A stretch of 64,000 nucleotides of DNA from Alloyangia pacifica (GCF_020524285.1 NZ_JAIVKX010000001.1:1-64000), one strand, 5' to 3'; counted from the first letter of the stretch, positions 43,773 through 53,631 are shown. Numbers and translations are program-made. Notes: a model not told the origin generated them from the sequence alone.

Positions 43773-45311
43773 TCAGGCGGCATCACTGAACCCCTGTCCG
43801 GCCATCCACTGGCCCAGTTCGGCGGGTGTCTTGCTGCCGCGCGGGAACTCCGGCGAGAGGCGGCCCTCGCAGATCACCCGCACCACGTCCGAGAGCGTCA
43901 GCACCTCGTCGAGATCCTCGGAGATCAGCAGCACGGCGGCACCGGCGTCGCGGGCGGCGATGAGCCGTTCCTGCACGTAGGTGACCGCGCCGATGTCGAG
44001 GCCGCGCACCGGCTGGTTGGCAAGGATGATCCTCGGCTGCGCGCCCAGCACCCGGCCAAGGATGAGCTTTTGCATGTTGCCGCCCGAAAGCAGGCGGATG
44101 CGGGTGTCGGGGCCGGGGCAGCGGACGTCGTAGCTCTCGATGATCTGCTCGGCGGCACGGCGGGCGGCGGACCAGTCCATCCAGCCGCGGCGCGCGACGG
44201 GGGGCTGCGCGTAGCGCTCCAGCACGGCGTTCTCGGTCAGCGTGAAATCGGCGATGGTGCCGGTCTTGTGGCGATCCTCGGGGATGCGCCCGATGCGAGC
44301 CTGTAGCGCGTCGCGGGGGGTCCAGGTCGTGACCTCGGTGCCCGCCAGTTCCATGATCCCGGCGCTGGGCGTCTCGAGGCCCGACAGCAGGTCGGCGAGC
44401 GCGCCCTGGCCATTGCCCGACACCCCGGCGAGGCCGAGGATCTGCCCGGCCTTCAGCTCAAGGTCGATGCCGCGCAGCCCGGTGCGGTTGCCGCGGGTCG
44501 GGGTGGAGACGTTTTTCAGAGTCAGCAGGGTGGCGCCGGGGCGGGCCTCGGCGGGGGCGGGGGGCGTGATCTCGGCGCCGACCATCAGCGCGGCGAGCTG
44601 GTGGCGGTCGGTCTCGGCGGTCGGAACCTCGCCCACGAGCCTGCCGTGGCGCAGCACCAGCACGCGGGAGGAGGCCGCCATGACCTCGTGCAGCTTGTGC
44701 GAAATGAAGATCACCGAGAGCCCCTGCGCCACCGCCTTGCGCAGCGTTTCGAAGAGCGCGTCGCTTTCCTGCGGGGTGAGCACGGCGGTCGGCTCGTCGA
44801 GGATGAGAATGCGGGCGTCGCGGTAGAGGGCTTTCAGGATCTCGACCCGCTGCCGTTCGCCCACCGAGAGCGTCGCGACGCGGGCATCGGGATGCACCGC
44901 AAGGCCGAAATCGCGCGAGAGTTGCTCGACCCGCCGCCGCGCCGCCGCGCGGCCGAGGCCGGGGCGCCACAGCGGCGCGGTGCCGAGCAGGATGTTCTCC
45001 AGCACGGTCATATTGCCCGAGAGCGTGAAGTGCTGGTGTACCATGCCCACGCCCGCCGCCAGCGCCGCGCCGGGCAGGCCGGGGGGCAGGGGCTGGCCGA
45101 ACACCTCCACCGTGCCCGCATCGGCGGTGTAATGGCCGAAGAGGATGTTCATCAGGGTGGTCTTGCCGGCGCCGTTCTCGCCGAGCAGCGCCACGACCTC
45201 GCCGCGCGCCAGCGAGAAGCTGATCGCGTCATTGGCGGTGAGCGCGCCGAACCGTTTGGTGATGCCGGAAAGGCGCAGGACCACGTCCTGCGCCTCTTGT
45301 GCCTGTGCCAT
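43773..45311 (-). CDS. BMP-type ABC transporter ATPase with two cassettes
   Basis: A 512-residue double ATPase of the RbsA/NupO type. The first cassette has Walker A GENGAGKTT, signature LSVGERQR and Walker B ILILDEPTAVLT. The second has a degenerate Walker A (GVSGNGQGALA) but keeps LSGGNMQKL, as is normal for this class. Its ATG overlaps the stop of the binding-protein gene by one base (TGATG). It energises the two permeases encoded downstream. Confidence 0.92.
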   Translation of the reverse strand: MAQAQEAQDVVLRLSGITKRFGALTANDAISFSLARGEVVALLGENGAGKTTLMNILFGHYTADAGTVEVFGQPLPPGLPGAALAAGVGMVHQHFTLSGNMTVLENILLGTAPLWRPGLGRAAARRRVEQLSRDFGLAVHPDARVATLSVGERQRVEILKALYRDARILILDEPTAVLTPQESDALFETLRKAVAQGLSVIFISHKLHEVMAASSRVLVLRHGRLVGEVPTAETDRHQLAALMVGAEITPPAPAEARPGATLLTLKNVSTPTRGNRTGLRGIDLELKAGQILGLAGVSGNGQGALADLLSGLETPSAGIMELAGTEVTTWTPRDALQARIGRIPEDRHKTGTIADFTLTENAVLERYAQPPVARRGWMDWSAARRAAEQIIESYDVRCPGPDTRIRLLSGGNMQKLILGRVLGAQPRIILANQPVRGLDIGAVTYVQERLIAARDAGAAVLLISEDLDEVLTLSDVVRVICEGRLSPEFPRGSKTPAELGQWMAGQGFSDAA

Positions 45312-46336
45312 CAGGAGGAGGTCGGCTCTTCGTCGTTGATCTCGACGGTGAAGGAGCCGTCCTTGATCGCCGCTTCCTTCGCCGCCACCATGTCGAGGGC
45401 CTCCTGCGGGACCTTGCCCTCGAAGGTGCCGAGCGGGGCGAGCGAGCAGCCGCCTTCCTTCATGAAGCTATAGATGCCGTAGTTCTCGGCCGAGAAGCTG
45501 CCGTCGCTGACCTTGGCCAGCGCCGCGGCCAGCGTCGGGCCGAAGTCCCAGAGCGCCGAGGCGACGACGGTCTCGGGGTAGTCGGCCTGCGTGTCGATGA
45601 CGTTGCCGATCGCCAGCACGCCCTTCTCCTGCGCCGCGTCCGACACGCCGAAGCGCTCGGCGTAGAGCATGTCGGCGCCGCTTTCGATCATCGCGAAGGC
45701 GGTCTCCTTGGCCTTGGGCGGGTCGAACCAGGAGCCGATGAAGCTGACCTGGAAGGTCGCCTCGGGCTTGATCTCCTTCACCCCGGCCATGAAGGCATGC
45801 ATCAGCCGGTTCACCTCGGGGATCGGGAAGCCGCCGACCATGCCGATATTGCCGCTCTCGCTCATCGCGCCGGCGATGATGCCCGACAGGTACGAGGCGT
45901 CCTGGATGTAGTTGTCGAAGACGCCGAGGTTCGGATAGGCCTCGTCGGGCATGAAGCTCGAGCCCATGAGGAAGGCGGTGTCCGGGTAGTCGAGCACGAC
46001 CTCGCGGGCCTCCTGCTCGACGCCGAAGATCTCGCCGATGATCAGCTGCGCGCCGCTCTCGGCGTATTCGCGCATGACGCGCGGATAGTCGGTGTTGGCG
46101 GTGTTCTCGGAATAGGTGTAGCTGATCAGCCCCGCCGCCTTGGCCGCCTCGGCGGCGACATGGATGCGGCTCACCCATTGCTGCTCGACCGGCACCGTGT
46201 AGATGCCCGCGACGCTGATCGGCTCCTGCGCCATCAGCTTGCCGGCGAGCCCGGTGCTCGCAAGGGCGGCGAGCCCGCCCGTGCGCTTCAGCAGTCCGCG
46301 CCGGGTCAGCATCCCGGCCATGTTGTCGATTGCCAT
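45311..46336 (-). CDS. BMP-family substrate-binding protein (nucleoside-type)
   Basis: A 341-residue periplasmic receptor, first gene of the operon. The start MAIDNMAG has AAGGA nine bases upstream; a start six codons earlier is possible. A twin-arginine-like signal (LTRRGLLKRTGGLAALA) ends near MAQEP. The mature part (ISVAGIYTVPVEQQWVSRIH, then MVGGFPIPEVNRLMHAFMAG) fits the BMP/PnrA family, which binds purine nucleosides and related compounds. The presence of a cytosine-deaminase-like enzyme at the operon end suggests a pyrimidine base, nucleoside or analogue as cargo. Confidence 0.9.
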   Translation of the reverse strand: MAIDNMAGMLTRRGLLKRTGGLAALASTGLAGKLMAQEPISVAGIYTVPVEQQWVSRIHVAAEAAKAAGLISYTYSENTANTDYPRVMREYAESGAQLIIGEIFGVEQEAREVVLDYPDTAFLMGSSFMPDEAYPNLGVFDNYIQDASYLSGIIAGAMSESGNIGMVGGFPIPEVNRLMHAFMAGVKEIKPEATFQVSFIGSWFDPPKAKETAFAMIESGADMLYAERFGVSDAAQEKGVLAIGNVIDTQADYPETVVASALWDFGPTLAAALAKVSDGSFSAENYGIYSFMKEGGCSLAPLGTFEGKVPQEALDMVAAKEAAIKDGSFTVEINDEEPTSS

Positions 46337-46779
46337 CCGTCTGTCCTTTTCCATCCCTGTGGGTGTTCTGTGAATTTTTTACCAAGCGGTAAGGAATGCG
46401 CCGATTCGTGGCAATTGCCCTGGCGTCGGCGGTGGGGGATTCTTGCTCAGCGGCTAGGCAGGGTGGGGGCAGATGCTCAGGCAATGGGCAGGCTCTCCTT
46501 GTGCGCCTCGGGGATGCAATCGCAGGCTGAGCGAGGGGCTCTGGAGTCCCCCAACGCCTCGTTGGCCTGTGCCGGTGGGCATCGCCGGGCCCGCTGGGGA
46601 CTTCACCCCCGTCCGCTCTGCGGATTCTCGCCGGGATGTTTGGACCTGCACGAAAGGGAATATGCCGCCCGCTGCGCGGGCGTTGGCGCGAACAGGCTTG
46701 CCATGCGGCGGGGGGCTGCGCACGCTGGTGGCTGCGGGAGGGCGCAGGGCGCCGCGGGCGGCGCCGGAAAGGAGTTCGC
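46337..46779. promoter_or_regulatory. 443-base divergent intergenic region with a palindrome
   Basis: It separates the BMP operon from the malonyl-CoA decarboxylase gene. The inverted repeat TTACC-AAGC-GGTAA at 46379-46392, preceded by TTTTTT, is 43 bases upstream of the binding-protein start and is a good operator candidate for that operon. The rest (about 46400-46770) is GC-rich, has no credible gene on either strand, and contains GGAAAGGAG before the decarboxylase ATG. Confidence 0.55.
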
Positions 46780-48024
46780 ATGAGTCTCTTCGCCGATCTT
46801 CTCAGCACCATCTTCGATCGCCGTGCCGGGGCGGTGCCGCGGCTGCGGCGCGATCCACGCGCCTTGCCGGAGCTGGTGACGGAACTGCTCGAGGCGCGCA
46901 GCGAGACCGTCGCCGCGACGCTGGCCCGTCACGTGCTGCAGCGCTACGACGGCATGTCCGGGGCGGAAAAGCTGGAAGCCTTCCACGGGCTGGCCGCGCT
47001 CAACGTCGATGCCGAGGCGGTGCGCTCGGCGCTGGAGGCCTATGAGGCCGAGCCCTCGGGGCGCAGCTACCGCGCCTTCATGAGCGCCGCCGAGCCGCCG
47101 CGGGCCGAGCTGCTGCGCCGGCTCAACATGGTGCCGGGGGCGACCGAGCGGCTGGTGCGGATGCGTGCCGATCTCTTGCGGCGGGGTCGGGGCGAGCCCG
47201 AGCTGGAGGCGCTCGACGAGGATTTCCGGCATCTGTTCAAGAGCTGGTTCAACCGCGGCTTCCTTGTGCTGCGGCCGATCAGCTGGGAGAGCCCGGCGCA
47301 TGTGCTCGAGAAGATCATCGCCTACGAGGCGGTGCACGCGATCCAGAGCTGGGACGATCTGCGCCGCCGTCTTGCGCCGCCGGACCGGCGCTGCTTTGCC
47401 TTCTTCCATCCGGCGATGCCCGACGAGCCGCTGATCTTCGTCGAGGTGGCGCTGACCCGCGGCGTGCCGGGCTCGATCCAGGCGCTGCTCGAGGAGGAGC
47501 GGGTGCCGTTGGAGGAGCGCAGCGCCGACACCGCGGTGTTCTACTCGATCTCCAATTGCCAGCCGGGGCTGGCGGGCATTTCCTTCGGCAATTCGCTGAT
47601 CAAGCAGGTGGCCTCGGATCTGGCCAGCACCCTGCCGGGGCTGAAGACCTTCGTGACGCTCTCGCCGATCCCGGGGCTGGTGCGCTGGCTGGAGGAGCAG
47701 GGGGTGAGCTATGATCCCGCCGACGGCAAGCGCATGACCCAGCTCGCGGCGCATTACCTGCTCACCGCCAAGCGCGGCGACGGGCGGCCGCGCGATCCGG
47801 TGGCGCGCTTCCATCTCGGCAATGGCGCCATGGTGCACGCGGTGCACGCCGGGGCCGACACCTCGGAAAACGGTGTGCGCCAGTCCGGCGGGGCGATGGT
47901 CAACTACCTCTATGACCTGGCGAAGGTGGAGCAATACCATGACCGCTTTGCCGAGAGCGGCGAGGTGATCGCCTCGGGGTCGGTGAAATCGCTCTCGGCG
48001 GGGCGGGAGAAGGCGCAGGCGTGA
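46780..48024 (+). CDS. Malonyl-CoA decarboxylase
   Basis: A 414-residue enzyme of the MCD family, converting malonyl-CoA to acetyl-CoA and CO2. An N-terminal helical domain is followed by a catalytic GNAT-like domain with FYSISNCQPGLAGISFGN and FHLGNGAMVHAVHAGADTSE, the latter giving the conserved His. The ATG at MSLFAD has GGAAAGGAG upstream; earlier in-frame codons lie in low-complexity sequence. An XRE-cupin regulator and an acetyltransferase follow on the same strand, so malonate or malonyl-CoA may be the regulated metabolite. Confidence 0.93.
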   Translation: MSLFADLLSTIFDRRAGAVPRLRRDPRALPELVTELLEARSETVAATLARHVLQRYDGMSGAEKLEAFHGLAALNVDAEAVRSALEAYEAEPSGRSYRAFMSAAEPPRAELLRRLNMVPGATERLVRMRADLLRRGRGEPELEALDEDFRHLFKSWFNRGFLVLRPISWESPAHVLEKIIAYEAVHAIQSWDDLRRRLAPPDRRCFAFFHPAMPDEPLIFVEVALTRGVPGSIQALLEEERVPLEERSADTAVFYSISNCQPGLAGISFGNSLIKQVASDLASTLPGLKTFVTLSPIPGLVRWLEEQGVSYDPADGKRMTQLAAHYLLTAKRGDGRPRDPVARFHLGNGAMVHAVHAGADTSENGVRQSGGAMVNYLYDLAKVEQYHDRFAESGEVIASGSVKSLSAGREKAQA

Positions 48025-48059
48025 GCGGGCTTGCGTCTTCGGCCTGAATTGGGAATATT

Positions 48060-48073
48060 TCTCTCAATAGAGA
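48060..48073. promoter_or_regulatory. Inverted repeat upstream of the XRE-cupin gene
   Basis: TCTCT-CAAT-AGAGA lies in an AT-rich patch (GGGAATATT...GATTATCCC, which is itself roughly symmetric), eight bases before the GGAG ribosome site. It is placed for autoregulation by the XRE-cupin protein. Confidence 0.55.
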
Positions 48074-48092
48074 TTATCCCGGAGTTACCGCA

Positions 48093-48689
48093 ATGGCCGA
48101 GCTGGCTTCCCCGCCCCTTCCAGCACCTGCTGGCGATCTGACCGCCCGGCTGGCCCGCCGCCTTGCCGCGCTGCGTGCGGAGGCCGGGCTGACGCTCGAC
48201 CAGCTGGCCGAGCGCAGCAGTATCTCCCGCGCCGCGCTGTCGCGCTTCGAGAAGGGCGAGACCAGCCCCACCGCGGAGGTTCTGGGCAAGCTCTGCCTCC
48301 CCTACGGGCTCAGCATGTCGCGGCTGATGGCCATGGTGGAGGAGGGGTTCACCGCGCATGTCCCCGCCGCCGATCAGCCGGAATGGGCGGATGCGGCGAC
48401 GGGGTTCACCCGCCGGGTGATCTCGCCCGCCGCCACGGGGCTTGCCGCCGAGATGCTGCATTGCGCGCTGCAGCCGGGGGCGGAGATCGCCTATGACGCC
48501 TCGCCCGTGCCGGGGCTGGAGCATCACCTGCACCTGCTGTCGGGCAAGCTGCGGGTCGAGGTCGAGGGCGTGCCGCACGAGCTGGCGGCGGGCGACACGC
48601 TGCGCTACCGGCTGGAGGGGCCCTCGCGCTTCACCGCGCTCAGCAAGAAGAAACCGGCGCAATACGTGCTGGTGCTGGTGACGCCATGA
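48093..48689 (+). CDS. XRE-family regulator with C-terminal cupin domain
   Basis: A 198-residue regulator. The helix-turn-helix (about 18-72) contains LTLDQLAERSSISRAALSRFEKGETSP, and a cupin domain (about 105-195) contains the metal-binding-like PGLEHHLHLLSGKLRVEVEG. XRE-cupin proteins usually sense small metabolites. It starts 68 bases after the decarboxylase gene and its stop overlaps the start of the acetyltransferase gene (ATGA). An inverted repeat precedes it. Confidence 0.9.
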   Translation: MAELASPPLPAPAGDLTARLARRLAALRAEAGLTLDQLAERSSISRAALSRFEKGETSPTAEVLGKLCLPYGLSMSRLMAMVEEGFTAHVPAADQPEWADAATGFTRRVISPAATGLAAEMLHCALQPGAEIAYDASPVPGLEHHLHLLSGKLRVEVEGVPHELAAGDTLRYRLEGPSRFTALSKKKPAQYVLVLVTP

Positions 48690-49213
48690 TCCGAGAGATT
48701 CCCGCATCCGGGATTCGCGATCATCTGCGGGATCTGGCGGATATCCTTGCCGCCTGCGTGGCGGACGGGGCGAGCGTCGGCTTCGTGATGCCCTTCGGCA
48801 AGGCCGAGGCGCTGCGCTTCTGGGAGGAGCTGGTTCCCGAAATCGAGAGCGGCGAGCGCATTCTCTTCGGCGCTTTCGAGGGTGAACGGATGGTCGGCAC
48901 GGTCTCGCTGGCTCTGGCGGGCATGCCGAACCAGACGCACCGGGCAGAGATCTCGAAGATGCTGGTGCACCCGGAGTTCCGCCGCCGCGGGTTGGCCCGG
49001 GCGCTGGTCGAGGCGCTGCTGGTCCGGGCGGAGGGGCTGGGGCGGGATTTGATCACGCTCGACACGCGCACCGGGGATGCGGCGCAGCATCTCTATACGG
49101 CCTGCGGCTTCCTTCCGGCGGGGGAAATCCCGGAGTACGCGCTGGCGCCCGAGGGCACGGCGCGGCGGGATGCGACGCTGTTCATGTACCGGCTGGGGGC
49201 AAAGGCGGCGTGA
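48686..49213 (+). CDS. GNAT-family N-acetyltransferase
   Basis: A 175-residue acetyltransferase with the AcCoA motif ISKMLVHPEFRRRGLARALVEALL (about 91-114) and a C-terminal LDTRTGDAAQHLYTACGF segment. The start overlaps the XRE-cupin stop by four bases. Regulator-acetyltransferase pairs of this kind often modify amino acids or amino compounds; the substrate is unknown. Confidence 0.88.
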   Translation: MIREIPASGIRDHLRDLADILAACVADGASVGFVMPFGKAEALRFWEELVPEIESGERILFGAFEGERMVGTVSLALAGMPNQTHRAEISKMLVHPEFRRRGLARALVEALLVRAEGLGRDLITLDTRTGDAAQHLYTACGFLPAGEIPEYALAPEGTARRDATLFMYRLGAKAA

Positions 49214-49449
49214 ACGCCACTGGTCGCGGGTGCGCCCGGACTAAAGGCGAAGCCGCCGGGCGGGCGGTCGTTCATCATGGCGCCATCGGTGCGAGCACGA
49301 TGGACGACGTCGTTCCGGCGGGCTGGCGCTTTGTCGACCCTTTGCGACGCTCGAAGTTCGTCCGGACTTGGCCGAGATAAAGTGCTGACCTCACTCGTTG
49401 TGGCGCCACCGCACGGGCCGGCGCTCGCCCGGCTCCCGTAGCTCTTCCC

Positions 49450-50823
49450 TCAGCAGTTCGGCACGTTCACCGCGAGGCCGCCGAGCGAGGTCTCCTTGTA
49501 CTCGTGCCCCATGTCGCGGCCGGTCTGGCGCATGGTCTCGATGCAGGCGTCGAGCGACACCAGATGCGTGCCGTCGCCGCGCATCGACAGCGAGGCCGCC
49601 GAGACTGCCTTGATCGCGCCCAGCCCGTTGCGCTCGATGCAGGGCACCTGCACGAGGCCCTTCACCGGATCGCAGGTCATGCCGAGGTGATGCTCGAGGG
49701 CGATCTCGGCGGCATTCTCGATCTGCGCCGGGGTGCCGCCCATGACGGCGCAGAGCCCGGCGGCGGCCATGGCCGAGGCGCTGCCGACCTCGGCCTGACA
49801 GCCGGCCTCGGCGCCGGAGATCGACGCGTTGTATTTCACCAGCCCGCCGATGGCGGCGGCGGTGAGCAGGAACTCTGGGATGCGCGAGGGGGCGGCGCCG
49901 GGCACGAAGTCGAGCCAGTAGCGCAGCACCGCGGGCACCACGCCCGCCGCGCCGTTGGTCGGCGCGGTGACCACCTGACCGCCGGCGGCGTTCTCCTCGT
50001 TCACCGCCATGGCGTAGCAGCTCATCCAGTCGTTGATCACATGCGGCGCGGTGAGGTTGCGGCCGCGCTCGGCCTGTAGCTGCTCGTGGATGTTGCCGGC
50101 GCGGCGCTTGACGTTCAGCCCGCCGGGCAGGATGCCGCCGCCTTCCAGCCCGCGGTCGAGGCAGTTCATCATCACCTCGGAGATGCGCAGCAGCCCGGCG
50201 TCGAGCTCGGCGGCGGGGCGGCGCGAGAGCTCGTTGCGGCGCTTCATCTCGGCAATGGTGAGGCCCGACGTCTCGGCCATCTGCAGCATTTCGGCGGCGC
50301 TCTTGAAGGGGTAGGGCACGGCGGGGCCGTGGTCCTTGTCCTCGCCCGAAGTCAGCTCGTCTTCGGTGAGTACGAAGCCGCCGCCGACGGAATAGTAGGT
50401 CTCCTGCAGGATCACGTCGCCCTGCGCGTCGGTGGCCATCAGGATCATGCCGTTGGCGTGACCGGGCAGAGTGCGGTCGTAGTCGAAGCGCAGGTCGGTC
50501 TTGGGCGAGAACTTCAGCGGCTCGAGGCCCTCGGGGTGAACCGTGCCGGTGGCGTCGATCTCGGCCAGCGCCGCCTCGGCGGCCTCGGCGTCGTAGCTCT
50601 CCGGCTCGAAGCCTGCGAGGCCGAGGATGGTGGCGCGGTCGGTGGCATGGCCGACGCCGGTGAAGGCCAGCGAGCCGTGCAGCGAGCCGCGCAGCCCGGC
50701 GGCGGCGAAGGGCGCGCCGCGCAGACGGTCGAGGAAGCGCGCCGCGGCCACCATCGGCCCCATCGTGTGGGAGGACGACGGGCCGATGCCGACCTTGAAC
50801 ATCTCGAACACGGAAAGAAACAT
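49450..50823 (-). CDS. sdaA: L-serine ammonia-lyase (iron-sulfur type)
   Basis: A 457-residue enzyme converting L-serine to pyruvate and ammonia. [12 protein letters not shown] opens the beta domain. The alpha domain contains [18 protein letters not shown] and [16 protein letters not shown] with the iron-sulfur cysteines. The protein ends in VNVPNC, the C-terminal cysteine tail that reaches into the active site. It is a single fused chain of usual length and is monocistronic. Confidence 0.96.
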   Translation of the reverse strand: MFLSVFEMFKVGIGPSSSHTMGPMVAAARFLDRLRGAPFAAAGLRGSLHGSLAFTGVGHATDRATILGLAGFEPESYDAEAAEAALAEIDATGTVHPEGLEPLKFSPKTDLRFDYDRTLPGHANGMILMATDAQGDVILQETYYSVGGGFVLTEDELTSGEDKDHGPAVPYPFKSAAEMLQMAETSGLTIAEMKRRNELSRRPAAELDAGLLRISEVMMNCLDRGLEGGGILPGGLNVKRRAGNIHEQLQAERGRNLTAPHVINDWMSCYAMAVNEENAAGGQVVTAPTNGAAGVVPAVLRYWLDFVPGAAPSRIPEFLLTAAAIGGLVKYNASISGAEAGCQAEVGSASAMAAAGLCAVMGGTPAQIENAAEIALEHHLGMTCDPVKGLVQVPCIERNGLGAIKAVSAASLSMRGDGTHLVSLDACIETMRQTGRDMGHEYKETSLGGLAVNVPNC

Positions 50824-51005
50824 GACGGCCTCGACTCTGCGCTGTGGTTGCGGCGGACCCTAGCCCGTGTCGCCACCGGATCACATGAAGAATTGCGGCA
50901 TTTCATCGAAGGAAAACGCAGCGGCGGTGCGGGACTTTTGCCTATCGCCGGCGCGTGCGAAGATCCTATAAGCGCCGCGACATCCGAAGAAGGGGAATCG
51001 CAGCG

Positions 51006-51776
51006 ATGACCGCAGAGCTCTCGCCGACCGACATTGCAAAGTTCGTGGCCGCCCGCCGGGCTGCCGATTTCGTCGAGGACGGCATGCGCGTCGGTCTCGG
51101 CACCGGCTCCACCGCCGCCTGGCTGGTGAAGTACCTCGGCCGCCGGGTGCGCGACGAGGGGCTGACGATCCGCACCGTGCCGACCTCGACCCGCACCGCC
51201 GAACTGGCGCGGCAGGTGGGCATCGAGGTGATCTCGCTCGACGAGGCGGGCTGGCTCGATCTGACCATCGACGGCGCCGACGAGTTCGATCCCGCGCTCA
51301 ACCTGATCAAGGGCGGCGGCGGCGCGCATCTTCAGGAGAAGATCGTGGCCTCCGCCTCGGACCAGATGATCGTCATCGCCGATGCCGCCAAGGACGTGGC
51401 GACGCTGGGGGCCTTCCCGCTGCCGCTGGAAGTGATCCGTTTCGGCGGCGCCTCGACCCGCACGCTGGTCGAACGCGTGCTGGCGGACATGGACGTCGAT
51501 GGTCGCGAGACCTCGCTGCGCATGGCCGGGGACGCGCCCTTCATCACCGACGAGGGGAACCACGTTCTCGACCTGCACCTGAAGCGGATCGGTGACGTGA
51601 AGGCGCTGTCGCTGGCGCTGAACCAGATCCCCGGGGTGGTGGAGAACGGGCTGTTCATCGACATCTGCGACAAGGTGGTGATCGGCTTCGAGGACGGCAA
51701 GGCCGAGCTGCGCGACGGCGCGAGCGGCGAGGTCAGCGTGACCGAGGTCGATCTGGCGGAGGCGGCGGGGCTGTAA
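51006..51776 (+). CDS. rpiA: Ribose-5-phosphate isomerase A
   Basis: A 256-residue isomerase linking ribose-5-P and ribulose-5-P. The motifs VGLGTGSTAAWLV, TIDGADEFDPALNLIKGGGGA and KEKI-like HLQEKIVA are intact. The start MTAELS is preceded by a purine-rich GAAGGGGAA. It ends at a strong terminator. Confidence 0.96.
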   Translation: MTAELSPTDIAKFVAARRAADFVEDGMRVGLGTGSTAAWLVKYLGRRVRDEGLTIRTVPTSTRTAELARQVGIEVISLDEAGWLDLTIDGADEFDPALNLIKGGGGAHLQEKIVASASDQMIVIADAAKDVATLGAFPLPLEVIRFGGASTRTLVERVLADMDVDGRETSLRMAGDAPFITDEGNHVLDLHLKRIGDVKALSLALNQIPGVVENGLFIDICDKVVIGFEDGKAELRDGASGEVSVTEVDLAEAAGL

Positions 51777-51797
51777 GGCGCTGCCGGTTGGATTAGG

Positions 51798-51834
51798 AAG
51801 AGGCCGCCCGTCTGGGCGGCCTCTTTCGTTTTGC
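51798..51834 (+). terminator. Strong terminator of rpiA
   Basis: A perfect 12-bp stem AAGAGGCCGCCC/GGGCGGCCTCTT (51798-51809, 51814-51825) with a 4-base loop is followed by TCGTTTT. Confidence 0.85.
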
Positions 51835-52111
51835 CCCGCGCTGCTTCCGATTTGTGCACGGGAGCCCAGAGGACGACCGCTCTCACCGCCTGCGGCCTGG
51901 CACGCTATCCTGACGCTCTGCCGAACGGGTGATCGCGAGATGCCGGTGCAGACGCGGCCGCCCAGGGGGCGGTCGGCCGCTGGCCGGCGGCGCTGGGCCT
52001 TGATTCCGGCCAGATTTCGACCCGAACCGCCGTGCCACCCGGACCCGCCGCCTCTGGCCTTCCGTTGCGGCCTGTGGTCTACCTCCCGCCCGAAAGACTA
52101 TGAGGCGAGCC
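51835..52111. other. Intergenic region between rpiA terminator and gor
   Basis: No complete gene is supported. A short plus-strand open stretch ending at 52103 (reading ...GRWPAALGLDSGQISTRT...VYLPPERL) has plausible codon use but no start codon after an in-frame stop near 51930, so it could be a decayed small gene. The gor promoter should also lie here. Confidence 0.35.
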
Positions 52112-53569
52112 ATGAGCGATTTTGACTACGATCTTTTTGTCATCGGCGGCGGGTCCGGCGGCGTCCGTGCAGCGCGTGTCGCCGCGGGCGAGGCCGGGGC
52201 CAAGGTGGCTCTGGCCGAGGAAGACCGCTACGGCGGCACCTGCGTCATCCGCGGCTGCGTGCCCAAAAAGCTGATGGTCTTCGCCTCGGAATACGGCACC
52301 GTGGCCGAGGACGCCAAGGGCTACGGCTGGGATATCGAGGCGGGCAGCTTCGACTGGGGCAACTTCCAGCAGCGGCTGAACGCCGAACTCGACCGGCTCG
52401 AGGGCATCTACCGCAACCTGCTGAAGAACTCCGGCGTCACCTCCTACGACGCGCGGGCCAAGGTGAAGGACGCGCATACGGTCGAGCTGTCGACCGGCGA
52501 GACGATCACCGCGAAGAACATCCTCATCGCCACCGGCGGCCGCCCGGTGCGCCCCGAGATCCCCAATGCCGAGCTTGGACTGGTGTCGGACGACATCTTC
52601 CACCTCGAGACCCTGCCGAAGTCGGTGCTGATCGTCGGTGGCGGCTATATCGCCTGCGAGTTCGCCTGCATCCTCAACGGGCTCGGCGTCGAGGTGACGC
52701 AATACTATCGCGGCGCGCAGATCCTGCGCGGCTTCGACGAGCAGGCGCGCGGGCTGATCGCCGAGAGCATGATCGAGAACGGCGTGCACTTGCATTGCGG
52801 CACCGACATCGTCGAGATGCGCCGGGCGACCGCCGAGGATCTCGAGGGCAAGTCTTCCGCGGGCGTGCCCATGGGCGCCTCGATGCAGGAGATGCTGGCC
52901 GACCATAGCGGCGGCACGCCGGGCGAGGGGCCGATCCTCGTGAAGGGCACCAATGGCGACGTGAAGGTCTACGACCAGGTGTTCTTCGCCACCGGCCGCG
53001 CGCCCAACACCGTCGACATGGGGCTGGAAGAGGCGGGCGTGAAGCTGGGCCGCAAGGGCGAGATCGAGGTGGACGCGTTCAGCGCCACCGCGGTTCCCTC
53101 AATCCACGCCATCGGCGACGTCACCGACCGGGTGAACCTTACCCCGGTGGCGATCCGCGAGGGCATGGCCTTCGTCGAGACCGTCTTCAAGAACAACCCC
53201 ACGAAGGTCGATCACGAGCTGATCCCCTCGGCGGTGTTCACCCAGCCGGAATTCGGCACCATCGGCCTGTCGGAAGAGGAGGCCGCCGAGCAGGAGCCGA
53301 TCGAGGTCTACGCGACCTCCTTCCGGCCGATGCAGACGGCCTTTGCCGGGCGTCCCGACCGTGTGATGATGAAGCTCATAGTCTCGAAGGCGACACGCAA
53401 GGTGCTGGGCTGCCACATCGTCGCGCCGAATGCGGGCGAGATGATCCAGCTCGCCGGCATCGCGGTGAAGATGGGCGCGACCAAGGAAGATTTCGATCGT
53501 ACCGTGGCGGTGCACCCGACCATGGCAGAAGAGATGGTCACCATGCGGAACCCGGTGCGCACCGCTTGA
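52112..53569 (+). CDS. gor: Glutathione-disulfide reductase
   Basis: A 485-residue flavoprotein. The FAD motif is VIGGGSGGVRAARVAA, the redox-active disulfide is C44/C49 in GGTCVIRGCVPKKL, and the NADPH motif is VLIVGGGYIACEFA. The C-terminal dimer domain carries the HPTMAEEM catalytic His. It keeps glutathione reduced. The start MSDFDYDLFV was chosen over an ATG four codons earlier because it matches the family opening. An insert around residues 240-280 (SSAGVPMGASMQEMLADHSG) is longer than in E. coli Gor. Confidence 0.94.
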   Translation: MSDFDYDLFVIGGGSGGVRAARVAAGEAGAKVALAEEDRYGGTCVIRGCVPKKLMVFASEYGTVAEDAKGYGWDIEAGSFDWGNFQQRLNAELDRLEGIYRNLLKNSGVTSYDARAKVKDAHTVELSTGETITAKNILIATGGRPVRPEIPNAELGLVSDDIFHLETLPKSVLIVGGGYIACEFACILNGLGVEVTQYYRGAQILRGFDEQARGLIAESMIENGVHLHCGTDIVEMRRATAEDLEGKSSAGVPMGASMQEMLADHSGGTPGEGPILVKGTNGDVKVYDQVFFATGRAPNTVDMGLEEAGVKLGRKGEIEVDAFSATAVPSIHAIGDVTDRVNLTPVAIREGMAFVETVFKNNPTKVDHELIPSAVFTQPEFGTIGLSEEEAAEQEPIEVYATSFRPMQTAFAGRPDRVMMKLIVSKATRKVLGCHIVAPNAGEMIQLAGIAVKMGATKEDFDRTVAVHPTMAEEMVTMRNPVRTA

Positions 53570-53631
53570 ATTCGCGGGCTTAGTGCACAGGTAGGGAGAC
53601 ACGGACAAGTGAGTGAGAGGGAAGGAACCTA

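Noticed and set aside
51883-52113. A 76-codon minus-strand open frame between rpiA and gor
   Set aside because: It is arginine/proline-rich, with no ribosome site and no homology cue, and overlaps the gor start.
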